Positions 1 to 7,079 of a stretch of DNA of 57,986 nt are shown here, piece after piece. Origin of the DNA: an uncultured bacterium (GTDB taxonomy: Bacteria; Verrucomicrobiota; Kiritimatiellia; CAIKKV01; CAITUY01). A program made the translations under genes and the position numbers. Numbering within the stretch: the stretch's first letter is position 1; the number at the start of each line of letters is the position of its first letter. The stretch lies in the NCBI GenBank assembly GCA_903958395.1, contig CAJBSZ010000299.1:1-57986 (forward strand). Direction: 5' to 3'. Under the pieces are notes generated by a model that ran no database searches, was not told the origin of the DNA, and was given only the letters and a program-made list of their open reading frames with translations.

Positions 1-309
1 CGTCCAGGTCGCGGCGGTCAGTTCCGCCTGGTAGTCCCGGATGTCGCCCCGCGTCACGGCGCGCAGATCGCCCAGGCCCCGCTTCGCCATGAAGGCGAAG
101 AACCGGTTGAGGCGTCCGGCGTAGCTGTTGATGGTGCCGGGGTCGCGCTTGAGGGTGGCGAGATACTCGCGGAAGGCCGCCTTGACCGACGCCGGATCGA
201 GAGCGGCCGCCGGGTCGGCGGCCCGCATTGCACCCGTGCGCGTAGTAACTTCGCCGTCATTTTTCAAAAGGTTTGGCGCAACACCCGCTGTTTCAACCGG
301 TTCACTCAT
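1..309 (-). CDS. Tyrosine recombinase/integrase, N-terminal part only (runs off the left edge)
   Basis: Reading minus from an ATG at 309, 103 codons stay open to the window edge. After about 45 residues of low-complexity leader, residues 45-98 resemble the SAM-like core-binding domain of XerC/XerD-type integrases: FREYLATLKRD, then TINSYAGRLNRFFAFMAKRG, then a VTRGDIRDYQ segment. This domain clamps the core recombination site; the catalytic R-H-R-Y domain would lie off the window. It sits downstream of the primase gene on the same strand, 48 bp after the primase stop, so the two may be co-transcribed. The gap between them carries phased AAAGGTT repeats. A recombinase at one end of an R-M/primase block suggests an integrated element. 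A domesticated Xer protein is less likely given the neighbours, but the catalytic half cannot be seen. Confidence 0.72.
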   Translation of the reverse strand, partial: MSEPVETAGVAPNLLKNDGEVTTRTGAMRAADPAAALDPASVKAAFREYLATLKRDPGTINSYAGRLNRFFAFMAKRGLGDLRAVTRGDIRDYQAELTAATWT

Positions 310-393
310 TTTCACGCTCCCGAAAGCCGTCCCAAAGGTTGCCGAAAGGTTACCGCTCTACTCCAAAAGGTCCGCCGAAAACCCCAAAAGGTT
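265..393. repeat. Iteron-like array of five AAAGGTT-type direct repeats
   Basis: Five copies of a C-(C/G)-AAA(A)GGT(T/C) motif lie in the same orientation, with their GG at 270-271, 337-338, 348-349, 369-370 and 390-391. The last four are 11, 21 and 21 bp apart, close to whole helical turns, so a bound protein would sit on one DNA face. They span the end of the primase gene, the gap and the start of the recombinase gene. Possible roles are integrase arm sites, excisionase or regulator sites, or replication iterons. The spacing is seen directly; the role is inferred. Confidence 0.45.
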
Positions 394-3114
394 GGCTTCC
401 TTCCGGAGTTCCGCCTCCGTCTTCAGTCCCAGGACGAAGCGTTCGCCGTCCTTGCCCTGACCATCCCACACCAGCCGGTATTGATACTGCTGGCCGTTGC
501 GCCCCGCCACCGGCACCAGGTATTCAAGGCCCACCAGTTGGGTCAGGTAGTGGTGGATCTGGTAATCGCTCCACCGCGTGAACTCCCGCAGTTCCCTCCG
601 CGTGAAGAACACACCCGGCGCCGTTTCCCCGCGTACGCGGGCTTTCCCTGCAACAAGATCTTCGATTAACAGAAGAAGCCGCCGCCCCGGCCCGCTGAGC
701 TCGTCCAGGCTGCGCCCCAGGATCTCCACGGCCATCTCGTTGGCCAGCGCGATATCGCCGAGGCCGACCTCGATGTAGTCCACCGGCACCGCGCCGGGTT
801 CATCCCCGGCGGCCGCCAACTGCTTCACCGGCTTTTGCATCTGGCGTAGGAAGGCGATGGTGTCGATCAAGGCCAGGTATTTCGGCTGGTCGCGCCGCAT
901 GAGCAACCGCTCGTCGTTGAACGTCAGCAGGTCGGCGAACGGATTGAAGACCGGCAGCGGCCGTAACAGCCGCTGGAAGGCATGGTGTCGCTTAAGCACG
1001 TCGGCTCGGTTGAGTTTGCGCCGGAAGCCCGCGAGCGTGTGCGCCTTGCGCTGGGACTCCAGGATGCGCGCCGTCTGCGCCCGCGATTCGTCGATGGTCG
1101 TCACCAGGAAGCGGCTGCGTGTCTCGGGATCCACATCGGGCCGCGTCGTGGTCTGGAAGACCGCCGTGGGGCCGTTGACGCGGTTCTCCATCGTCGTGAG
1201 CCGCCCCGTCACCGGATCCTTGATGGTGCTCTCGATCACCAGCACCTTCGAGCTGATCAGGTTGCGGATCGCGTAGGCCGCGTCCTCCGCCCCGGCCAGT
1301 TCCTCCAGCGCCAGCACCTTGTGTTTCAAGCTGTTCTCGTCCTTGTAGAACAAGGCCCGCTCGGTGAGCGACGTCACCTTGATCAGGTCTTCCGGTGGAC
1401 AGAACGCGAGCGCCGCGTCCTGCAACGCCGACTTGCCCGCGCCGGAGCCCGACACGATCAGGAACGCCAGCGGGTCATCCATCTTGCGGCTGGTCATGCA
1501 CAGGTACGCCGCCAGGGCGTTCGCCCGCTCACCGACATAGCCCGCCTTCTCGATGTCCTGGGCAATCGCCTCCAGCAGATCCTTGCGCCGACCGAACCGC
1601 TCCGCCTCCTTGCGGTCTTCTTCGGTTAACCGGATGATCTCCCCTTCGCCGGAACTGTCCGGCCTCGCGGCCTTCGCCTCGCAGTGCGTTACGATGCGGT
1701 TCAAGTCCAGCGTCATGACCGCCGGTTCCTCGCGGTAGAGTTCCGCCGCGTCGGCGATGAACGCCTTGCGACTGCGGGCGCTGAGCAGGTCCACCGTGTC
1801 GATATGGAAGCGCGTCCGGTCCGCCGTCACCGCCTTGACCGTCGCCCGGAGTTTGCGGGGATCGGCTTCGAGTAACCGCACCTCATACGCGCGGGCCTTG
1901 ACGGCGTCGGATGGCGAGAACTTGACCCGGAAGCCGTCCGGGATCGCCTCGATGTGTTCCACCCCGGCCTTGGCCGCCTCTTCCGTCTGCGGTGCTTCCG
2001 CCGCCTTTCCGCCACGGGTGGCGGCTTCCTGCAAGAGTGCATCGAACTCCGCCGCCGTGTGGCGTTGGAAGAACTCGTTCGGATCCTCGCCGTCCGGCAA
2101 AGCCACGGTGAACACGTCGAGGCCTTCACCCTTAAGCCGCAACGTCATGCGCGCCGCTGCCTCGCGACCGGCATCATCGCCGTCCATCACCAGGTAGACC
2201 GACTCCGTCTGGTTCTCCCGGAAGAGCTGCAGGTGCTCCTCCGTCAGGCCGTTCGTGCCGTAGCAGGCCAGCGCGTTTTTGTAACCCGCCTGCCACAGCG
2301 TCGCCGCGTCAAGGATTCCTTCAGTTAACAGAAGAGTCTTATAAGAACGCGCGCCCGCGCGATTCCAGACGCCACGGTGTGGCCCCGGCAGATAGAGATG
2401 CCGGATCTTGGAGGCCGCCACCACCTTACGGCCGTAAAGCCCGGCGACGTTGCCCTGGACATCGAGGATGGGGAAGACCACGCAGTCCCGGAAGTGTTCA
2501 CGGCCCTGGGCATCCAGAAGGCCGACGGCCTTGAGGTCGTCAAGGATCTCGCCTTCCGGCGGGATGGCCTCACGGATCGACTCATTGGCGAAGCCGACCC
2601 GGAAGGACTCCAGCAAAGCCGGTTCGGACAAGCCCCGGCCTTTCAGGTAGGCCCGGCCTTCCGGATGAAGGAAGAGCGCCTTGTGGTAAAACTCCGCCGC
2701 CCTGTTCAGCAGCGTCTGCTGTTGCGGCGTCCGTGTTGGTGGCATGGACGGCGGCAGCACGGCGCTCGACGCCGGACGGATCAGGCCGCCGGATACACCG
2801 GCAAGCCGGCGTATCGCCTCGCCGGTGTTGATGCCCTCGGCGAGCGACACGAAGTCAATGGCGCTACCGCCCTTGCCGCACCCGAAGCACCGCCACAGGT
2901 TCCTGGCCGGCGTAATGACGAAGCTGGCGTCCTTGTCCTCGTGGAACGGACAGTTGATTTTCCAGGTGGCGCTGCCGTGTCGCGTTGGCTCGTGTCCCCG
3001 CGAACGCACCAGCGCCAACAGGTCGACGGACTCTTTCAACGCCTTCAGGTCTATGCGGCCTGCCCTGGGCTTGGGCGATGGGTCTTTCGTTCGCGGCAAT
3101 GCGGCGGCGATCAT
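358..3114 (-). CDS. Element-type DNA primase/helicase (CHC2 zinc finger, TOPRIM, ATPase)
   Basis: A 918-residue protein. The N-terminus carries a CHC2-type zinc finger (C55-x2-H58 and C76-x2-C79, in CPFHE and CFGCG), as in DnaG-like primases that bind single-stranded template. A TOPRIM catalytic fold follows, with the EG pair at E265 (TEGILDA) and the acidic DGDDAG at 311-316. A P-loop GSGAGKS lies near residue 552, followed by a helicase-like ATPase region with LALEEL and TTRPDVD segments. The start was moved inward to the ATG at 3114 because AAAGGAAA lies just before it; the longer reading begins at 3171. Such primase-ATPase fusions are typical of phages, plasmids and integrative elements, not of the chromosomal replisome. 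It runs toward the recombinase gene and is divergent from the Xre gene. It probably primes replication of the element. Confidence 0.85.
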   Translation of the reverse strand: MIAAALPRTKDPSPKPRAGRIDLKALKESVDLLALVRSRGHEPTRHGSATWKINCPFHEDKDASFVITPARNLWRCFGCGKGGSAIDFVSLAEGINTGEAIRRLAGVSGGLIRPASSAVLPPSMPPTRTPQQQTLLNRAAEFYHKALFLHPEGRAYLKGRGLSEPALLESFRVGFANESIREAIPPEGEILDDLKAVGLLDAQGREHFRDCVVFPILDVQGNVAGLYGRKVVAASKIRHLYLPGPHRGVWNRAGARSYKTLLLTEGILDAATLWQAGYKNALACYGTNGLTEEHLQLFRENQTESVYLVMDGDDAGREAAARMTLRLKGEGLDVFTVALPDGEDPNEFFQRHTAAEFDALLQEAATRGGKAAEAPQTEEAAKAGVEHIEAIPDGFRVKFSPSDAVKARAYEVRLLEADPRKLRATVKAVTADRTRFHIDTVDLLSARSRKAFIADAAELYREEPAVMTLDLNRIVTHCEAKAARPDSSGEGEIIRLTEEDRKEAERFGRRKDLLEAIAQDIEKAGYVGERANALAAYLCMTSRKMDDPLAFLIVSGSGAGKSALQDAALAFCPPEDLIKVTSLTERALFYKDENSLKHKVLALEELAGAEDAAYAIRNLISSKVLVIESTIKDPVTGRLTTMENRVNGPTAVFQTTTRPDVDPETRSRFLVTTIDESRAQTARILESQRKAHTLAGFRRKLNRADVLKRHHAFQRLLRPLPVFNPFADLLTFNDERLLMRRDQPKYLALIDTIAFLRQMQKPVKQLAAAGDEPGAVPVDYIEVGLGDIALANEMAVEILGRSLDELSGPGRRLLLLIEDLVAGKARVRGETAPGVFFTRRELREFTRWSDYQIHHYLTQLVGLEYLVPVAGRNGQQYQYRLVWDGQGKDGERFVLGLKTEAELRKEANLLGFSADLLE

Positions 3115-3192
3115 CGGTTTCCTTTCTGCTCGAACCGCCGCCCCGCCGTGTGGTAGCCTTCCCCACGTCATGAGCTTCGGCTCGTGTCGTTT

Positions 3193-3238
3193 GGCCAGCC
3201 GCCTTAAGTCTTCCCGGACCGGCGGTTGGCCGTTTTTC
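3193..3238 (+). terminator. Terminator-like hairpin in the primase/Xre divergent region
   Basis: An 11-bp stem (3193-3203 with 3221-3231, one G-U pair) with a 17-nt loop is followed by GTTTTTCTTT, the form of a rho-independent terminator read on plus. No plus gene lies directly upstream, so it may block stray transcription into the Xre promoter, or act as structure in the primase leader on the minus strand. Confidence 0.4.
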
Positions 3239-3278
3239 TTTCACACCCTGTCAAGCCGGATTACGACTGAAAGAGCGC

Positions 3279-3308
3279 TTGCTTTTCTGGACGGCATGAT
3301 GTACGAAT
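3279..3308 (+). promoter_or_regulatory. Predicted promoter of the Xre-methyltransferase operon
   Basis: TTGCTT at 3279-3284 and TACGAA at 3302-3307 are separated by 17 bp, a usual sigma70-type arrangement although the -10 is weak. The -10 lies inside the palindrome at 3299-3317, so a protein bound there would block RNA polymerase. Inferred from sequence only. Confidence 0.4.
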
Positions 3309-3317
3309 AACGTACAT
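3299..3317. promoter_or_regulatory. Perfect inverted repeat, probable Xre operator
   Basis: ATGTACG-AATAA-CGTACAT is a perfect 7-bp inverted repeat with a 5-bp spacer, placed 87 bp before the preferred Xre start and over the predicted -10. Its size fits a dimeric helix-turn-helix regulator, which suggests autoregulation, as is common for control proteins of R-M operons. Confidence 0.55.
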
Positions 3318-3403
3318 TAACGCAAGCACTTTTTTCGGGAGACACCACCATGAACACAACCCTCGCTTATACTCCGGGCATCATCAGGACCGAGGAGGGT
3401 CTT

Positions 3404-3775
3404 ATGCCCAAGAAAAGCACAACGGATATTTCAGGTTTCGGAGCAAGGTTGGTCGAACTGCGCAAGGCGGCGGGATTCACGCAACTGGAACTCGCCCAGG
3501 AACTCGGCGTCTCGCGGCGCATGATCGCCTATTACGAAGGCGAGACCGAGCACCCGCCCACCACCATCCTGCCGCGCCTGGCCCAGGCGCTCGGCGTTTC
3601 CGCCGATGAACTCCTCAACGGGGGCGGCCGCCGCGAGGCGCCGCCGGTACCGGCCAGCATCCGGCTGCAACGCAAGTTGCAGCAGTTGGAAAAGCTCGGC
3701 GCCAAGGAACGCCGCCAGGCCATGCAGATGCTGGACATGTTTATCGAACGCGGCCAACTGAAGAGGCAGGCATGA
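3404..3775 (+). CDS. Xre/Cro-type helix-turn-helix regulator
   Basis: A 123-residue protein with an HTH_3 domain at about residues 12-70: FGARLVELRKAAGFTQLELA, then SRRMIAYYEGE, then LPRLAQALGVSADELL. The C-terminus is a charged helix that could dimerise. Two starts are possible. The ATG at 3404 has GAGGAGGG five bases upstream and is preferred; the ATG at 3350, with GGGAGA, would add 18 residues. The gene overlaps the methyltransferase start by 4 bp (ATGA), so the two are translationally coupled. The position resembles controller proteins that time methylase and nuclease expression in type II R-M systems, though the nuclease here is on the other strand. A perfect palindrome lies over its promoter. 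Confidence 0.85.
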   Translation: MPKKSTTDISGFGARLVELRKAAGFTQLELAQELGVSRRMIAYYEGETEHPPTTILPRLAQALGVSADELLNGGGRREAPPVPASIRLQRKLQQLEKLGAKERRQAMQMLDMFIERGQLKRQA

Positions 3776-4686
3776 AGACGATCTATCCAACGGCAGAGAG
3801 CGGGGCGCGCAAGACGCGCGTCAGGGAAGTCTATCACGAAGGCGACATCCGGATCATCGAGGGGGATTCCCGCCGGGCGCTCGCACAGATCCCCGACAAC
3901 ACCTTCCAGTGCTGCATCACCAGTCCGCCCTACTGGGGCCTGCGCGACTATGGCATCAACGGCCAGATCGGCGCGGAGAATGACCCCGACGCCTATATCG
4001 CCGACCTAGTCGGCGTCTTCCGCGAAGTCCGGCGCACACTCCGCGAAGACGGCACCCTCTGGCTGAACATCGGCGATTCCTACACCAGCGGCGACCGGCG
4101 CTGGCGCGCACCGGACAAGAAGAATGCGGGACGGGCCATGAGTTACCGCCCGCCGACCCCCAAGGGCCTCAAGCCAAAAGACCTCATCGGCGTGCCGTGG
4201 CGGCTCGCGCTCGCCCTGCAGGCCGACGGCTGGTTCCTGCGATCGGACATCGTCTGGAACAAGCCCAACTGCCAGCCGGAGTCCGTCAAGGATCGCCCGA
4301 CCCGGGCGCACGAGTATGTCTTCCTGATGAGCAAGGCGGAGTCGTATTTCTACGATTTCGAGGCCATCCGCGAGCCGTCCGCCAACGGCCAGGATCCGAA
4401 GAACCGCCGCACGGTCTGGAACATCAACACGAACGGTTTCCACGGCGCGCATTTCGCCGTCTTCCCGCCGGAGCTTGTGCGCATGTGCTTGCTCGCCGGC
4501 TCAAAGCCTGGCACTGCGGTGCTTGACCCCTTCTTCGGGTCCGGAACCGTCGGCCTGGTCAGCCGCGAGTATGGCCGTGAGTGCGTGGGGATTGAACTCA
4601 ACCCGGAGTATGTGAAGATCGCACTGGATCGTCTCGGCAAGGCGGGCCCGGCGCTGCCGCTCTACGCGGTGGCGAACTCCCACTGA
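3772..4686 (+). CDS. Beta-class DNA methyltransferase (N4-cytosine or N6-adenine)
   Basis: A 304-residue protein with the permuted motif order of the beta class. Catalytic motif IV TSPPYWGLRDYG is near residues 50-61 and the S-adenosylmethionine motif I DPFFGSGT is near 250. A variable target-recognition stretch lies between them (about 100-190). TSPPYW favours an N4-cytosine methylase of type II systems, but N6-adenine enzymes with SPPY also exist. It would methylate the site cut by the convergent neighbour and so protect self DNA. Its start overlaps the Xre stop by 4 bp. Its last 25 bp overlap the tail of the minus-strand nuclease gene, tying the pair physically. Confidence 0.88.
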   Translation: MKTIYPTAESGARKTRVREVYHEGDIRIIEGDSRRALAQIPDNTFQCCITSPPYWGLRDYGINGQIGAENDPDAYIADLVGVFREVRRTLREDGTLWLNIGDSYTSGDRRWRAPDKKNAGRAMSYRPPTPKGLKPKDLIGVPWRLALALQADGWFLRSDIVWNKPNCQPESVKDRPTRAHEYVFLMSKAESYFYDFEAIREPSANGQDPKNRRTVWNINTNGFHGAHFAVFPPELVRMCLLAGSKPGTAVLDPFFGSGTVGLVSREYGRECVGIELNPEYVKIALDRLGKAGPALPLYAVANSH

Positions 4687-5438
4687 GCGTGAACCCGGCA
4701 TAGATCCTTGCGCAGGTGCCGGATCTGGAGCTTCCGCTCCGAACCGGCATCAAAGTACAGTTCGAACTTCAAGTCCCCGGCGGCATCCTTGACACGGCAA
4801 TAGCCGGGCCGGGTTTCCTGTTTGGTCTTGCGTTGGATTTCGAGTTTGCCCTCCCCGGCTTCCTGCAACAACGCCTTGGGGATTTCCACCAGTTCGTACC
4901 GCCAGCAAGCCGGATCTTTGGCTAGACAGCGTAACATGAAGATTCTCTCATACGCATCCATGTGCCGCAGGAACGTCTCGCGCAACACCTTGAGACCGTC
5001 GGCGGTCTTGGGCCATTTCCCTTTGCCCATTTCCATGAACTTCGAGATGTGGATTTCCGTTTCCTTGATGCCTTTGTCCGCCTGGGTCTTGAGTGAGAAC
5101 GGCACGCCGTCCACGGTAAGATCATGGCCGCGATTGGTTCGCGAGGCGGCCAGCGCCGCCGTCTTGCCGCACAGGGTGAGCGTCTTTTCGAGGGCATACT
5201 CGAACCGGTCCTTCGAGAGCGCTTCCTTCGAGAAGCAATGATGAATGCGCAGCACGTCGCCAAAGTCGCGCAACAACCGGGCGTCCACGATGTCGGAGAG
5301 CGGATCCCGCTCGATCTTCAGGAAGGGTTTGCGGAACTGCGTCACCACCGTCTCGATCAGGTGGAACTGCTGCTCCGTCAACTCGCGCAAGGCCACCGCC
5401 AGCCGGTCCACGCGCGCCAGGATTTCCGTCGTTGTCAT
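4662..5438 (-). CDS. Probable type II restriction endonuclease
   Basis: A 258-residue soluble protein with no signal peptide or membrane segment. I do not recognise a named enzyme. The case rests on context (tail-to-tail with a type II-like methylase) and on a possible PD-(D/E)xK-like core: GHDLTVDGVPFSLKTQ at residues 104-119 supplies D106 and the S-L-K117 element, with E80 as a possible third ligand. The canonical acidic residue two before the Lys is Ser, as in some divergent nucleases. The lysine- and arginine-rich middle (120-150) suits DNA binding. The ATG at 5438 is the only convenient start. It is transcribed separately from the methylase. The alternative is an uncharacterised element protein. 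Confidence 0.55.
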   Translation of the reverse strand: MTTTEILARVDRLAVALRELTEQQFHLIETVVTQFRKPFLKIERDPLSDIVDARLLRDFGDVLRIHHCFSKEALSKDRFEYALEKTLTLCGKTAALAASRTNRGHDLTVDGVPFSLKTQADKGIKETEIHISKFMEMGKGKWPKTADGLKVLRETFLRHMDAYERIFMLRCLAKDPACWRYELVEIPKALLQEAGEGKLEIQRKTKQETRPGYCRVKDAAGDLKFELYFDAGSERKLQIRHLRKDLCRVHAQWEFATA

Positions 5439-5630
5439 GGCCCGGCACTCTAGCGGAACGCCGGGCCGTTCTCAATGAACTTCGCCAGCCCGGTCCGCTT
5501 TCTTCTCTGCGGTGAGCCCGCCGAACCGTCTTTCCATCGAAGCCAGATTTCTCTTTAGCCGCCCGGCGACAGTCTGGCCAACCGGGTCGCCAGCCGTCGG
5601 CGGCGAACGCCGACTCTTCAAAAAAGCCAA

Positions 5631-5648
5631 TGCTAAAGCGCTTTAGCA
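5631..5648. promoter_or_regulatory. LacI/GalR-type operator palindrome
   Basis: TGCTAAAGCGCTTTAGCA is a perfect 18-bp palindrome with the central CG and A/T-rich flanks typical of LacI-family sites. A closely related palindrome lies at 57958-57975. No gene start lies just downstream on either strand, so its target is unclear; it may be a leftover from a lost gene. Confidence 0.5.
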
Positions 5649-6019
5649 CCTCGTTCGGCATGTCGCTGCAGCTGGCTGGCAAGGCCCCGGCGCGAAGCTC
5701 CCGCAAGGCGGTGTGGGTTGCCGACTCCGGTACTCCGGAGACGGCTACCAGCACCGCCGCCTTGAACAATGGCCCCGGCGCGTGGTGAAGCCGGGGTTCC
5801 CGGCGGAGAACGGCGGCCACGCCGGGCGGAGACGGGAAGCACGGCTTGACCGCACGCCGTCCTCGAAGGACCGCCGCCCGATCGGCGGGCCGACCACCGC
5901 GCCAGCCCCCTGGATCACAGGCGGTTAAAAGGAAGACGGGAGAGAGTGCATGGCCGGGGGCGTCCGGCGCAAGGGGGACAAGCGGGCGGATGCCCGCGCC
6001 ACCAAGAGCGCCCGCCGTT

Positions 6020-6141
6020 CGCCGGGAACAAAACAGCTTTTTATGCGACCCTGCTTTGCGCGGGTCAGGGCGTAGCCCAGCGCAAATCAGGGTGTGAGGC
6101 GTACACGCCGAACGAACGCATAAAAAGAGTTTTGTTTCCGG
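6020..6141. repeat. Branched inverted-repeat structure (three-way fold)
   Basis: Outer arms at 6024-6047 and 6117-6141 match over about 23 bp with small differences (both contain ACAAAAC, and TTTTTATGCG reads inverted). Inside lie a second pair at 6048-6061 and 6080-6093 (13 of 14 match), capped by GGGCGTAGCCC, and a hairpin GGCG-TACA-CGCC at 6098-6109. Folded, this gives a Y shape. It could be an RNA structure, a folded recombination site or a repeat-element copy. Confidence 0.45.
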
Positions 6142-6612
6142 CAGCGAGCCGCCCCAGGCGAGCGTGAGAGCGGGAGGCGTGACGGGCTGCTCCCTGAGCT
6201 GTCCACCCCAGCCATTCCCAGGCACATCGTAGGCTCATCCGCTCAGGGGGCAACCGGCGCGACTCCCGCAGGCGGGCGCGTACCAGGCGAACGTGCCCCC
6301 GGCACGTGAGCTCTTCCATGGCCGCCGTAGCCTTGGCGAAGGCGGCAGGGACTCAAGCGCTGGAACCGAATACTTGGAGGTTCGAGCGCGTACGGGGTCA
6401 GGTTCAAAAACGATGCGCCGCCTTGTCCCTGGTCAGGCAACTAAAAGGATAACAGGCAGTCCCCAGCGGCGCCACCTGTAGCGGAGACGCTGGCGCGGCG
6501 GTTGGCCTTTTTCAGCAACCGCCGTGTCAGCGGCGTAGCGTCATTGTTGAGTTAGTAGAAAGTCCGAAGGATCGTAATTACCGGGAGACGTGCGTCTCCC
6601 CCACATCAGGAA

Positions 6613-7068
6613 TCAATTGCCGTACCAAAGCCACAGTCCATTGGCGATCTTCTCAGACCCGTACTCGCTGGCTCCTTCTGCGAAACCAAATAAATACCGT
6701 TTAGGCAAGGTCCAGAGACAGACAGTAACCTTGTTTGATCCGATAACAATCAACTTAGGATTCAGATCTCGGATTACGCTTGGTATGTTAGTTTGCAATG
6801 GGGCGACTGATGGATCGAGAACAACCGTCCCCGGATCAGTGCGCACAGCTAGTGTCGAATCGTCATGCCTGTATCCAGCCTTCTCGGCAATCAAAGTTCT
6901 ACAGGCTACAAGAAGCGTGCCTGGATCAATTTGATAGATACGCATCCTTTGACGTTCCGCTTGACGCACAAGAATGATCGGAGTGAGGATTAAAAAACCG
7001 ATAGTCGCGGCAATGACAACAAGAGCAACTTTTCTTGACCCAGTCGATGATGATGTTTTTTGTTTCAT
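6613..7068 (-). CDS. Small single-pass membrane protein, candidate RHS immunity protein
   Basis: 151 residues from the ATG at 7068, which has GAGGAGG nine bases ahead; the open frame extends to 7185 but that part overlaps the RHS gene. Residues 13-33 form a membrane helix (VALVVIAATIGFLILTPIILV), leaving about 115 residues outside the membrane, probably in the periplasm. No family is recognised. It starts 12 bp after the RHS stop in the same operon, where immunity genes for polymorphic RHS toxins usually sit, which is the only reason to propose that role. The membrane anchor would suit protection against a toxin acting in the envelope. It could equally be an unrelated small gene. Confidence 0.6.
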   Translation of the reverse strand: MKQKTSSSTGSRKVALVVIAATIGFLILTPIILVRQAERQRMRIYQIDPGTLLVACRTLIAEKAGYRHDDSTLAVRTDPGTVVLDPSVAPLQTNIPSVIRDLNPKLIVIGSNKVTVCLWTLPKRYLFGFAEGASEYGSEKIANGLWLWYGN

Positions 7069-7079
7069 GATACGCCTCC

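Larger units (their letters stand above)
1..5438. mobile_element. Part of an integrative element with R-M cargo (left end off the window)
   Basis: Recombinase, element-type primase, Xre regulator, methylase and nuclease lie together in DNA visibly richer in G+C than the genes after 6600. This is the usual content of a small integrative element or satellite. Neither attachment site was found: the left boundary is outside the window, and the right boundary is somewhere between 5438 and about 6600. No tRNA gene that could serve as an insertion site was seen. Confidence 0.5.
5439..6612. other. Gene-free GC-rich region with palindromes and stem-loops
   Basis: About 1.17 kb without a convincing gene. 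Open frames exist only because the DNA is GC-rich; their translations are low-complexity Arg/Pro/Ala with no recognisable domain. The stretch holds a 7-bp stem hairpin at 5596-5614, a LacI-type palindrome at 5631-5648, a branched inverted-repeat structure at 6020-6141, a GCCGCC/GGCGGC hairpin at about 6321-6346 and a GGCGGTTG/CAACCGCC hairpin at 6497-6523. It may contain the right end of the accessory element or decayed sequence. Confidence 0.6.

Noticed and set aside
5122-6225. 367-codon minus-strand open frame upstream of the nuclease
   Set aside because: It shares its first part with the nuclease gene in another frame and otherwise runs through GC-rich gene-free DNA; low-complexity Arg/Pro/Ala product.
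6376-6400. tRNA-like GGTTCGA segment
   Set aside because: No cloverleaf arms surround it; no tRNA, tmRNA or rRNA gene was found by eye anywhere in the window.
6590-6934. Plus-strand 114-codon open frame opposite the small membrane protein gene
   Set aside because: The minus frame has a good ribosome site, a membrane helix and operon context; the plus one has none.
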